From: Tillandsia leiboldiana
Lineage: Eukaryota; Streptophyta; Magnoliopsida; Poales; Bromeliaceae
Length of the DNA: 64,000 nucleotides
NCBI GenBank assembly: GCA_029204045.2
Contig: CM055073.1
Coordinates: forward strand, 22,638,502 to 22,702,501
Direction of reading: 5' to 3'
Below the pieces are notes generated by a model. That model worked only from the letters and a program-made list of their open reading frames with translations, did no database searches and had not been told where the DNA came from. Below, piece after piece: positions 37,896 to 49,570 of the stretch (the stretch's first letter is position 1; each line of letters opens with the position of its first letter). The translations under genes and the position numbers were made by a program.

Positions 37896-39357
37896 GAAAA
37901 ATTGTTTAATTCAAAAAATTTGAAAAATTATATCCAAACAATTCTGATGTCATGCAGAAGCTAGGAATCAAGAAATATTTGCAAAATGAATTTTAAAAAT
38001 AGATCAATTCCATAATCTTTGAAAATTCTTAAAATATGCCCTAAATCCGAAATTTCAGAAATCGAAGCCTAAAAATCCGTTTACAATGTAATAAACAAAC
38101 ATAAAAAGATTTCTTAGGCATCCAGAGTTCAATTTATGCGAGAAATTTCAGAGAAAAACATGAAAAATTGAGTTCTAGGCATGAATTTCATCTCGTTTTC
38201 AAAAAAAATAGCAAGAACAGTGATAAACCCGAGATTTCGATTGAAAAATCTTACTTGGATGATGTGAAAATCAGTAAGGAATTATCCAAGTGCTCTTGAT
38301 TCTAGAGAGAGAAAGTGTGAAGGCAAGAATCAAAAGCTAGAATGAAAAAAACATCAAAAACCTTTTGTTTCTATAAAAGCCCTAGCGTGGTCCGAATTGG
38401 CTCGGGAAGTTAGTCCGGATCGGCTTTGCGCGCAGAATCCCATTGTTCGGGGTCCGGACTGACTAACCTCAGTCCGGACTAACTAACCTCAGTCCGGACT
38501 ACTTGCAACTTTTTCTCCAAAAAAATTCGATAAATTTCAGAAAATCCAGAAAAAATATGTAAGCATTCTTGCATATCAACTTTATACAAAAAGTATCGTT
38601 TCACATAAAAAAAAAAAAATATTATGAGAAATCTATCAAAATATCTCAAATTATGAAACAAAAAATTATAAAAATTAAAACTTCTAAAGTTGAGCAAGTT
38701 CACAATCACGATCTAATGAGTAATAAATTTATCAAATCATCAATTGAGCAAAGAAAATGAAGTACCAAGATCGATAGATGTTTGAAATCTCTAATAAATT
38801 AGATAATTTTATTTAGTCAACAAGTTTTAAGGAGTGGCTCTTTGAGCATCTTTCAAAAATTCCACCTTATACCAACCATGATTATTGAATAAATCAAATG
38901 TTCCATTTAGCATTGTTTAAAATAATCATTAACACCATACTTTTCAAAAACATGTGGTAGCTGCACACACAATTTGGATGACCGAGGTGGTAGCTCTTTC
39001 CTCCATGTGGTGGTAGTTTTTACACTCCACTAATGAATGTAACTCTTTCCACATCTTATTAGCATGAAAAGCTAAAAATTACTCCCCCTCAATTGGCTAT
39101 TAATTATGTAAGATATTAAATATTCAACCAAAAATTGATTTCGTGTCATACTTATTTCAATCATCAAATAAGATAAAAACCGTACCAGGAGATCATTGAG
39201 TGAGGTAATGATTTTGATCAAATAAAGATGAAATAATTGATATAAATAATCATTACATCAAATGAGTTATGATGATATCCAAATCATAATAAACTTCTCA
39301 AAATATGAAAGGATGCAATTAAAGTCAATATTGCTAATGCTCCGTTAATGTTCTAAC

Positions 39358-39416
<59 letters not shown>

Positions 39417-39470
39417 AAAAAAAATAAAAACACAAAACAAAACCTAACCTAAGCAATGGTTCAAAAATCA
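37896..39470 (-). other. Copia spacer between pol and the extra ORF, with promoter-like block
   Basis: AT-rich noncoding. At 38388-38507 (minus strand) three AGTCCGGACTGAGGTTAGT-type boxes lie upstream of CTTTTATAG (38379-38371), then a CT-rich stretch, then the extra ORF. This copies the layout of the element's LTR promoter. A (TA)n run lies at 39361-39412. Confidence 0.5.
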
Positions 39471-40526
39471 GTTATTTCAAAAAAAGCATACCAATTGCTT
39501 TTCGCAAATAAATAAAATATTTTTGATCCAAAGATTTTGTTAAAATATCGGCTAGTTGATAATCAGTTGAAACATAAGAAATTTGCAAAGTGTTTGATTC
39601 AACTAGCTCTCTTAGAAAATGATATCTTAGTTCAATATATTTTGTTCTCGAGTGCAACACAGGAATTTTAGAAATATTGATGGCACTGGTGTTGTCACAC
39701 AAAATAGTCACCGAGGTCGCTGGAATCCGAAAGTCACTCAATACGCTTTTCATCCAAAATCAATTGAATTGAGCAACTTCCCGCAGATACGTATTCCGCC
39801 TCGGCAGTAGATAGAGCAATGTAGTTTTGCTTTTTACTATGCCATCCAACAAGACAATGGCCAAAATAAAAGCATGCTGCACTAGTGCTTTTCCGATCAT
39901 CCAGCGATCCAGCCCAATCGACATCCGAATATCCTATAATGTCAAAAGATGTCCCCATAGAATACCAAATTCCAAAATTAATTGTACCTTTGACGTACCG
40001 AATGATTCTTTTTACTGCTTTCAAGTTTATTTCCTTCGGTGCAGATTGATATATCGCATAAATTTCAACACTGAAAGAAATGTCCGGACGACTAGCCGTA
40101 AGGTAGTCACCGAGGTCGCTGGAATCCGAAAGTCACTCAATACGCTTTTCATCCAAAATCAATTGAATTGAGCAACTTCCCGTAGATATGTATTCCACCT
40201 CGGCAGTAGATAGAGCAATGTAGTTTTGCTTTTTACTATGTCATGCAAGAAGACAATGGCCAAGATAAAAGCATGCTCCACTAGTGCTTTTCCGATCATC
40301 CAGCGATCCAACCCAATCGACATCCGAATATCTTATAATGTCAAAAGATGTCCCCATAGGATATCAAATTTCAAAATTAATTGTACCTTTGACGTACCAG
40401 ATGATCCTTTTTACTATTTTCAAGTTTATTTCCTTCGGTGCAGATTGATATATCGCATAAATTTCAACACTGAAAAAAATGTCCGGGCGACTAGACGTAA
40501 GGTAGAATAGACTTTCAATCATGCAT
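39471..40526 (-). pseudogene. Copia RNase H with 399-bp tandem duplication
   Basis: Motifs GYSDVDWAGSLDDRKSTS, NYIALSTAEAEYVSAGS, CDNTSAINISKIPVLHSRTK and YQLADILTKSLD define Ty1/copia RNase H and its tail. The segment 39705-40103 is repeated head-to-tail at 40104-40502. The unit is 133 codons, so reading phase is kept, with several percent divergence. Stops and frame changes are present. Confidence 0.88.
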
Positions 40527-41906
40527 CTATAAAGTTTCTCGTCTACACTCTCCGTGAGATTCACTTTCTAATCCCTTATTGCTAGTTCCCATAGGAGTCG
40601 GATAGTCTTTAGAATCTTCCAATCCGAATTTCTTAACCAACTCCTTTGCATACTTGGATTGAGACAAATGAATTCCATCATCGCATTGTTTAACCTGCAA
40701 TCCAAGAAAATATGTAAGCTCGCCCATCATGGACATCTCAAATTCGCTTTCCATCGTTTCGGCGAACTTTGAAGCATCTTTGTTTGTTGTAGCACCAAAC
40801 GCAATGTCATCCACATAGATTTGTGCCACAATGAAGTTATTCTTAAAATGTTTCACAAAGAGTGTCCGATCGGCTCCTCCTCGAGTATAGCCCTTTTCAA
40901 AAAGATATTTCGTTAATCTTTAGTACCATGCTCGCGGTGCTTGTTTTAGTCCGTAAAGAGCCTTTTCAATCGAAAAATATGATTTGAAAGTTTATAATCA
41001 ATTAAACCTTTCGGTTGAGCCACATAAACTTCCTCGTTTAGAAAAAACCATTTAAAAACGCACTCTTTATGTCCATTTGAAAAAGCTTGATTTTAAAATG
41101 ACAAGCAATTGCGAACAAAATCCGAATGGACTCGAGACGGAGAACCAGGGCGAATGTCTCATCAAAGTTTATGCCTTCAATCTGTGAGTAGCCCTGAACA
41201 ACCAAACGCGCTTTGTTCCTCACAATGATACTATCTTCATTTTTCTTATTCTTGAAGATCCATTTAGTACCAATGATATTTTGTTGCTTAAAGGGCTTCG
41301 TTAATTCCCAGACTTTGTTTCTTTCAAATTGATTGAGCTCTTCTTGCATTGCATCAATCCAATAATCATCTTGAAGAACTTCATCAACATTTTTCGGTTC
41401 CACCATGAAGACATAACATGCAACTCCACAATCCAATTGTCTCCGAGTTCGGACTCCAAGAGGATCTCCAATGATGTTCGATTCAGGATGGTCCTTGGAG
41501 ATTCGAAGAGTTTGAGGTACAGGAGTACTCGGTGAGACATGTGATGAATCTTGTTCAATGGATGGACTTGAAGTACCATGAGATGCATCAAGATTATCAG
41601 ATTTGTCATGCACAGATGCAACGTCATCAATAGTTAATTCATTATTAAGAGACATATCACGAGTAGATTTATCAGAAAAAAACTGAAAAGCTTCATCTAC
41701 TTTAACATTTATCGATTCTATCACCATCTTAGAATTAAGATTGTATACTCGATATTTTCTACTATTTGTAGAATAACGAAGAAAGATTCCTTCGTCACTA
41801 CGAGAGTCAAATTTTCTAAGATTTTCACGGTCACGTTAAATGTAATAACGACTCTCGAAAATGCGAAAATACTTGATATTCTATTTTCTACTAAATCATA
41901 GTTCAT
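40527..41906 (-). pseudogene. Copia integrase end and reverse transcriptase
   Basis: From 41906: the integrase C-terminal block (ENLRKFDSRSDEGIFLRYST), then a linker rich in Ser/Asp/His, then the RT: DDYWIDAMQEELNQFERNKV, NIIGTKWIFKNK, FQMDIKSAFLNG and, after a frame change near 41030, VAQIYVDDIAFGATT with the YVDD site and LGLQVKQCDDGIHLSQSKYA. The catalytic domains of integrase and the protease are absent, deleted between this and the gag at 41983. Confidence 0.9.
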
Positions 41907-41982
41907 ATGGGGTTTTTAAAATACCCAGGCGCAAATAGATTCTATTGATCACATAGACCGCGATTTTCTACTAAATCATAGT

Positions 41983-42309
41983 TCATATAGGGTATTTAAC
42001 TTCTTCAGCCCAAAAATATAAAAGAAGTTTCCGGCTATGAATGTTAGTAGGAAAAGTCATTTCATAAGTTTGAAGTGCACCAACTAGTTCTTCTACCTTG
42101 ATCTCGTCCGGGTGTTTTACTGTTTCAATGGCTGCACCCTTAGGGCGAAATCTCTCAGGAAGAATTCTCAAGATTTTTCTTACAACTTTAGATTCTGAGA
42201 TCTTCTCTCCTAAGTTAGCACATGTATTTACGATGCCTTGCAATCGTGTATAATAATCTGTGAATGTTTCATTTTCTACCATATGAATTGAGTCAAATTT
42301 GTTCGTAAG
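41983..42309 (-). pseudogene. Copia gag, C-terminal half
   Basis: DSIHMVENETFTDYYTRLQG, KIISESKVV-like, KILRILPERFRPKGAAIETV and EELVGALQTYEMTF match the UBN2-type gag of plant copia. The N-terminal half lies at 44200-43919, split off by the 42316-43912 insertion. A local duplication of TTTTCTACTAAATCATAGTT (41881, 41973) marks the deletion scar downstream. Confidence 0.85.
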
Positions 42310-42315
42310 CATTTG

Positions 42316-43912
42316 CTGTGGGTTATGTGAATAATGGATCTGAATAGGAGAAAAACCACCTAGAGGGGGGTGAATAGGTGTAAACAATAAACACACCAAA
42401 TCGTTGTGTAAAAAATAACCCAATGCGGAAAAATAAATAAGTACGCAAGATTTTACGTGGAAAACTCCGTCACAGGAGTAAAAAACTACGGGACCGATAA
42501 CACGGTGAAATCCACTAAGATTAAACATGTACAAGGTGATTTACCGTAACACTACGACTCAACCTTTTCCATACGCTCCGAATAGATCTTCTCCGCTCGC
42601 TCCACAACGCGCCTCGAATCCACGGTTTGCGTCCAACGCCGAATCCACGACGTCCAACGTCGAATCCACGACATCCAACCAAATCCACGGTCTTCACCAA
42701 TGTAGCATGTATCGATCACACGAGCGCGCCTTGCTTCGAATCCACGAAAGCGGTAGCACCTTGAATCCACAAGGCCACGCGAATCCACGCGCCGATTTTG
42801 GAAAATCATTATTTGTTTATTGGTGATGATAATCCGCTGAATACTTAGATCAAAGATAGATAAGAAATTACCATCTAAGTATTCATCAATTTGATTCTAC
42901 AAAAATAGAGAGTTTGGAAACCCTAGAATCAAATTGATTAATATAGATGAAGAAACATGAAATTAATCATGTTTTCCTTTCTTCTCTATATGTAGATTTT
43001 TTATTATTTTTCGGTTATTCTAAAGGATGAAAGTAGGGTCAATTTATAGGTTAGAAACCTTTGGAAAGAGATAAGAATCAAAAACTAACTTATCTGAAAT
43101 TTTTCGCGCACGACGGTCCAGACTGGATTAGTCTGATCCGGACTGTCGTCTTTAGACAGGATTTTTCCAGAAAAACAAGTTCGGGGTCCGGACTGGGATT
43201 TCCTGATCCGAACTATTCATGCGATTTCAGCAAAACCTGAGTTGGGGGTCCGGACTCAACGGGGACTGTTCCGGACTGGAATTCCGCATGAACTCAACTC
43301 TATTCGGGGTTCGGATTGAAATGCCCTGATCCAGATCTTGAACACTCAACTTGTCCAGTTTTTTATTTTTATGCATTGAAAAATACTCCAAGTGTTTCTA
43401 AACTACACAAATGTATTCGGATCACCAAAATTATTTACTTAAACGTATCTGATCCTTTTGAATTCATTCTTTTTGAGATTGATGTGTATGATCCACAATT
43501 CTTCATCTTCAATCTTCAAGACTTAGAACACTTCACGAAATACGCCAAAAAAAAATCCTTAACAATCTCGCTCTTTGGCAGTTTCGTGGCAAAACAAAAA
43601 TCCACTTAAAAAATTCAAAAAGATATTTTTGTTGTTATCACCATACAACAAAAATTTACATGAAAGATCCAAATAAATACAAGAGATAAACTCCTAATAC
43701 AAACTCTAAACTTAGACGTTTGTACTCTCTTCAAAAGAAACAATTCTTGACAAAAGAAATCATTAGATACCTCAAGAATTTAAACATTCAATAAGCAGTC
43801 AGAGAGATAGAGTTTATACTCCTCATTATATTAATTATCAGATATGTATGAGAATAAACAATCAAAGATTCATATATCATCTAATCATTAAAAGTCCAAA
43901 TGTCATATATAA
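42316..43912 (-). mobile_element. 3'-end fragment of a sister copia inserted in gag
   Basis: It contains a full-length LTR (42317-43564, 1,248 bp) preceded on the minus strand by purine tract and 3' UTR (43565-43912) homologous to 35573-35940. Both borders carry CATTTG (42310-42315 and 43913-43918). It splits the gag frame. It is not a solo LTR and not a complete element. Confidence 0.78.
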
Positions 43913-43918
43913 CATTTG

Positions 43919-44200
43919 TAATTTTTGAACCTTCACTAAACTTGTACCCTCATGTGTAACTTGTAGAGTATCCCAGATTTTTTTCGCGATCTCACATGCC
44001 GAGACGCGAGAGAACTCAGTTTGTGACAAGGCATTAAATAAAACATTAATTCCCTTGACATTGTAAGAAGATAATTCTATTTCTTCCCTTGACCACTTCG
44101 TCCTAGGTTTAGGGATTTGTGCATCAACGACAATTTCAATAGGATGTTTCCATCCAGTTTCGATTGATTGCCACACCCGTTCATCAATGGAAATTAAAAA
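43919..44200 (-). pseudogene. Copia gag, N-terminal half
   Basis: VWQSIETGWKHP-like start, then NALSQTEFSRVSACEIAKKI and WDTLQVTHEGTSLVK, the conserved DUF4219/UBN2 gag block. It ends at KLQML where the sister fragment begins. Confidence 0.85.
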
Positions 44201-44295
44201 CTCTCATGCGTACTTTCCAATATGCATAATTGGTTCTATCAAAGAACGGAGGTCGATTGATGTTTCCACCCTCAACCATTGTTTACAACCCTATT

Positions 44296-44310
44296 CCCAC
44301 TCTGATACCA
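44296..44310 (-). other. Primer binding site of the copia
   Basis: Minus strand TGGTATCAGAGTGGG two bases after the 5' LTR. Confidence 0.88.
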
Positions 44311-44312
44311 CT

Positions 44313-45263
44313 TGTGGGTTATAGGATTCAAGAATCTAAATAGGAAAAAAACCACCTAGAGGGAGCGTGCATAGGTGTAAACAATAAAACTCAAAAAATT
44401 TTGCGTAAAAATAACCCAATGCGGAAAATAAAAAGATGTACGCAAGGCCAGCGAATCCACGCGCCAATGTTCCTTTCGAAAATCGTTGTTTGTTTATTGG
44501 TGGTGATGGAATTGAGTAACTTAGATAATCATATATAAACAAGAAAACACCGTCTAAGTATTCATCAATTTGATTCTACAAGAAATAAAGAGTTTGAAAA
44601 ATCCTAGAATCAAATTGATCAATATAGATGAAGAAACATAAAAATAAACATGTTTTCCTTTTTTCTCTATATGTGGATTATCTTCGACTTACCTTTTTTC
44701 CCGTATATTCTATTGTCCTAAAAGATGAACTTTTGGATTTATTTATAGGCTAGAAATCTTTTGGAAAAAGATAAAAATCAAAAACTGCCTTAACATATTT
44801 TTTCCCGCATGGCAATCCGGACTAGATTTAGTCTGATCCGAACTGTCGTCACAGCCAAGAAAATTCTCCAAAAAATAGTTCGGGGTCCGGACTAGATGAA
44901 GTCTGATCCGGATTGATTCATGCGATATACAAAAAACAATGTTCGGGGTCCGGACTGAAAGAGGGTTGATCCAGACTGAAATTGTGCATAAACCAAACCA
45001 TGTTCGGGGTCCGGACTGGATCTACCTGATCCGGATCCTGAACACTCAAAATGTCTAGTTTTTTATTTTTATGCCATAAAAAATTATTCTAAGTATTTTT
45101 AAACTATAAGAATGTATTCAAATCACCAAAAATATTTAATTTAACGTACCTAAACATTTTGAATCCATTCTTGAGATTGATATATGTGATCTTCCAGTCT
45201 TCACCTTCAATCTTCAAGACTCAAATAACTTCACGAAATACATCAATACAAAAATCCTTAACA
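44313..45263 (-). repeat. 5' LTR of the SIRE-like copia
   Basis: 951 bp. It lacks about 300 bp present in the other two LTR copies (junction near 44446). TATA region ATTTATAGG near 44745. TCCGGACT boxes at 44884, 44946 and 45006. Confidence 0.9.
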
Positions 45264-46883
45264 GGCACGAGTGCAACATGCATCCCACACTATCTCGACC
45301 ACCCGGCCCACTACCCGGGCGAGGAAAAATCCTAAATCAAGGGAAATATAAATAAACAGTGTAGAAAGTGAAAAATGTCAAAAATACCCAAGTTGAAGGT
45401 TTTCTAAAGTCTGGCCAAATATCATGCAACATATGGCAGGGTGTTAGTCAAAGTCCAACAACTCTAATAATATCATGAATACATCATAATAACACTTATT
45501 CTAGCGTACTGAGATCTACAATACAAGAATTAGAAGGAAGTCCGCAGACTTGGAGGAAAATCTAACCCACCTCGAACGCGCTAATCCGAGGTCTGAAAAA
45601 GCTAAAACTGGACGTGCACGCTCTTTAGGCTCTCACGGTTCCAACGAACCAAAAATCTCCAGAAAACTCCCGGCCACTGAGATACAAGCCAAACACCGCG
45701 GTAAGCCTAAATCACCCAAAACAGTAATTCCGCAGCAAATCTGTCCACAAAACAGGAAAATACCCCCTTCGAGATGCCCTCCAAAAATTCCAAGAAAAAT
45801 ACGGCTGCGATCCTCTCAAAGTGTAGATAGAAATCGCGTCCTCAAATGCCTAATTCCGCCAACAAACGACCGAGAAAAAGCATAAAAACTCCCCCGCTGT
45901 CCAGAAAAACCACAGCACAAAATGGGGTCTAAAGATGCTGCGAGGACTCCTATAAAAACTCAAAACGGAGAAGAGCGATGAGTACCAAAATCGAAGGCCT
46001 ACCTGTCGTCGAGATCCAGAACTAAAAATCGGTTAAAAACTCCAAGAATTCAGCTCGGGGGAGCTCGTGGACGAAAAGTCGACGGAAAAGATCGGTGTCG
46101 AAGAAGCGTCAAAGCTCGCGGAGTCGTGGAGGAAAAATATGAAACGGCATCAAAAAATCCTCCGAAATGCCAAATCGCGCAGAAGAGTCGTAGAGGAATC
46201 ACCCTATCGAATGAGGCCTCAAAAAAGTTTCCAAAAACCCCTCAAATGCTGCCCAAGAGGGGCTATTTATAGCCAAAGCCCAAAAAAATCACTTATCGAA
46301 TTCGGGCTGGGAAACCGGGCGCCCGAAATGCACAGTACCCGCGCCCAGTACACGTGGCGCCCATCCGCCGGCTCCCGCTCAGCGCCCGAAACCGCCGGAT
46401 GCCGCGCCGGATGCCGCCACATGTCCCACCCCCGCGCTCCGCGCGCACCACGCACACGCGGTGGTTGGCACCCGCCAATCACAGCATGCCATGTGGCAGC
46501 TGGGTGCACGGCGAGGTGCACGCGGCGCGCGTTGCGCCCGGTCTCCCGCGCCCGCCGCCCGGTCAATGGCGCGCCGCCACATGGCCCGCCCGCGGGGATT
46601 GCTGCGCGATGGAAGCGGCCCGCCAATCCCGCTGCGCCCCGTGGCAGCCCCGCGTCTCTGCTGGTCCCGGTGCACGCACAAGTGGGCCATGGACTGGCCC
46701 ACTCCAAAAATCGGCCCGTTAGCCTATTTTGCCCAAAAATAGCTATTTTTTACTGTTTTCACGCACTGAGTACGTTTTTGGCGTCCGTTTGACGCACAAC
46801 GCACTCGATACACCAAAAATAGGTATTTTCTCACCGCCGACCACACAGTCAAGACACACGGGGCCTCGGGACACCACACCTAT

Positions 46884-49510
46884 TGCCTTTGCCCTGGCCA
46901 ACGGCGAAAAAATAGCTCTCAGTTCTTATTTTCTTTCTTTTTAATTTTGAAAATTTTTTGAATCAATAAAGCCGTTGCCTAAGAAGGAAAGCGGTGTCAT
47001 CATTAGTTCAAGTTGTGGAATTTTGTGGTTCATACAACTTTGTCTCCAATCGTATTTTTCGATTCTTTGCCGAGCCCCTCTTGATCCGGACTCACTGCAG
47101 CGATTCAGCACATATGGGTTGGCTCCCGGTTGCCCGGAACCACTCACTTCTGGTCGGCCCTTGGATTTCCAGACTTATTTCCGAGTCTTCTATACAGAAG
47201 AAAATCGACCCATAATCTATTGGGTGCCTTTTGGTGAGCAACAAACTGGTCCTGCATGGTTCACGGAACGATTTGAAAATATTCAGAACCAGAAGGATTC
47301 GCTAGAAGTGGTTGAGCATGCCAAAGTGTGGTATGCTTTTTTGGCCACCTGAGATCTGCATATCAGCCTAAAGAGTCGATCCAAGCTGTCGCCAAGCGCT
47401 GAGGTTTATTGCCCACATTTTGTGGCTCGGCAATTTGGATTAATTCGAGTGCTTCCAGCCCTGCCAAAGTTTTTCACCGCAACTCCTCTCAATCTCATCC
47501 CGTCACCAAAGGGGTAGTCGAGGTGGATCGTCTTATAGCTATGGGGAGCCAACTAAAACGCAATTTTGTCCCCGTAGCTTTTCGGCCATCTAGGCGAGGG
47601 TTGTCCGACAAGTTGTATAAACGCTGGTGGGGTGATTTTTGCAACATTTTATTTGCATTGACCCCGGGCAATTGCTTCCAAATATTTAACTTTGCTTTCG
47701 ACCCTCTTTCGAAAGAAGGTAAAATTGAAGGTATCTCTTTTTTCTCTTTCTTTGAGTTTTTTCTTCGGTTCTGCTTGACTTTAATTTTGCTTTTTATTTT
47801 AGCCGGCCCATTCAAATGCAAAGTCGTGGTCACCTGAGTGAAGCGTCAGGTAGAGAGTCAGATGATGACTCAGCTCATCCCATCAAGGCTTTGCCAGTAA
47901 GCCTATTTTACTATTCTTACCTTTCTTTTTGTCTGGGAATTCTTTACTCAATTTTTTTTATTTTTCAGCCACTTCGAATCACCAAGCAGCCTCCACAAAG
48001 TTCTCGACAATCTACTAAAAGCCAAGCCGAGGAACCGGCTCACTCTCCTCCTCTATGGAAGCGCAAGGTTTTGGCTTTCGGCCCTCACCGGCGAACACTG
48101 GAGGAAGAAATTCACTCTAAGGAGCTTCAGAAAACACAACTAGTTGATCGGCTTAATGAAGACAGCCGACAATCCAAAGAAACTGCTCCTTCATAACCTC
48201 CGGCCGAAGAAAGCCAAAAACATGAAGTTGTTCCTTCTTGTCCTACTCAGATTTTGATCGACGAGAATCCTCAGCCACCTCCTCTTACTCAAGCTTTGGC
48301 TAAAGAGATTCCTTAGACAGTCCAGTAGTCCCCAATTTACCTTATGGGAAATGACAACTTAGCATCAACAATTAGAAACTGAGTGCTGCCAGATCAAGAA
48401 AGCGGCTGGGACTCCTAGTAAAACTCCGGTAGAGATTGTCGAAGCTGAGCTCGGCATGAAAACTAAAGAAGAAATGTGTCGAAGAGAAAAAAAAAAAGGC
48501 TCAACAGGAAAGACCCAAAACAAAAAAAAAAAAAAAAAGAAAAGGAGAATAAAAAGGCGGAAAAGAAAAAGGTGGAAGAAGAAGAAAATAGAAGAAAAGA
48601 ATAAGAGAATAAAAAGAAAAAAGAAAGAAAAAGAAAAGACGAAAAAAACAAGATGAGGAAGAAGAAATAAAAACAAGTGAAGAAGATAAGAAAAATAATA
48701 CAGGAAGAAGCTTCGACTATATTACCTTCAGCCAAAGTAGTTGAAACAGCTCCTATGACCGAAGTGCCACCATCTTCCGGTTCGGCTTCAATATCAAACG
48801 AAGTCGGTATTTCTTCGGGCCGAACTACCACCTCTGAAATGGTATGTCCGTTGCTCTTCGGAAGCTTGTTGTTTTGAGCCCCTCAAATGATGAGAATGAA
48901 TCTCCTTCTCCTAAGCTATCAGCCGAGACCAAAGTAAAGATGGAGTGCCTTCAGATTTATGCTGAAGGTCTACCTGCCTTGGCCCAAAGATCCAAGTAAA
49001 CTCAAGCGATAGGAAAACCTTCTCGATGATCTTGTGGCTTCAACAGGGCGATTATCTTCTCCTCCTTCAGAACAACGCTTTGTTGCTACTATATTGGTTC
49101 GCCTTGCATCTTTCATTTCTCGATAGCAGACTCCTCTTGCCGAGAACAACCTTTGGACATCCATTTTCTTTATATTGATACTTACAAGGTGAAGGTCGTC
49201 GATCTGGCCAGCCCCATTAACAAATCTCATAAGCATAAGGATGTCGTGAAAGATCAAGAGAATGCTCTTCGACAGAGAACTAGCCTCCTGAGGCAAGAAT
49301 TAGCCGAAGTTGATAAAGCCTTAGCCGATATTGTCGAACAACGCAATATTGTCTGGGAGCAGCACAAGGCCAAAGTGGCAGAAAAGAAGGAGGTCTACAA
49401 TGAACTTTCCAATCTTCAGAAAGTTCACTCATCCATGAAACGATAAAAAAAAGCAACCGAAGAAGCTCAAACTATATTAGAAACCGAATGGCGAAGTCTC
49501 CAGGATTTAC
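46884..49510 (+). pseudogene. Antisense gene in the Tat element, plant-mobile-domain-like, with introns
   Basis: Plus-strand frames run opposite to the Tat pol. From 47100: RPLDFQTYFRVFYTEENRPI, HAKVWYAFLAT, VYCPHFVARQFGLI, and then IAMGSQLKRNFVPVAFRPS with WWGDFCNILFALTPGNCF. The ARQFG block resembles the aminotransferase-like plant mobile domain. Two short GT-AG introns are likely: 47719-47802 (84 bp) and 47897-47968 (72 bp). Later are Lys-rich low complexity (48,480-48,660) and a coiled coil (49240-49440). Stops at 47350, 47514, 48196 and others show decay. Antisense extra ORFs are known in Tat elements. Confidence 0.65.
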
Positions 49511-49570
49511 TCCCTTAGTTATTCTGCTTAGTTTAATTTGGCTAATGTATCTTTATTCTTTTGTAATTCT

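Larger units (their letters stand above)
34322..45263 (-). mobile_element. SIRE-like Ty1/copia retrotransposon, defective
   Basis: LTRs 34322-35572 (1,251 bp) and 44313-45263 (951 bp, about 300 bp deleted); duplication GGCAC at 34317-34321 and 45264-45268. On the minus strand the LTR starts TGTTAAG and ends ACCCACA or AACACA. Primer site TGGTATCAGAGTGGG (44310-44296) and purine tract AAAAGGGGAGAT (35573-35584). Order: gag (split), integrase end, RT, RNase H with an internal duplication, an extra ORF, 3' LTR. Protease and most of integrase are missing. The extra 3' ORF and size fit the SIRE/Maximus lineage. Confidence 0.92.
33126..46878 (-). mobile_element. LTR-derived insertion with inverted LTR-start ends
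   Basis: On the minus strand this is an LTR of the family seen as a solo LTR at 51151-53711: it starts TGTGGTGTCCCGAGG at 46878 and runs to about 33460. Instead of the LTR 3' end, it is joined to an inverted copy of its own first 330 bp (33126-33455). Both outer ends are therefore TGTGGTGTCCCG. Flanks CCCAT (33121-33125) and CCTAT (46879-46883) look like one duplication with a mismatch, and removing the insert restores continuous Tat sequence. A copia element is nested at 34322-45263, so the original insert was about 2.8 kb. Confidence 0.85.

Noticed and set aside
46067..46792. 241-codon plus-strand ORF and its minus-strand partners
   Set aside because: They lie within the U3 part of the minus-strand LTR of 33126-46878. 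The matching region of the solo LTR does not keep the frame.
48365..48831. Phe/Ser-rich minus-strand ORFs
   Set aside because: Shadows of a Lys/Glu-rich low-complexity stretch of the plus-strand antisense gene.
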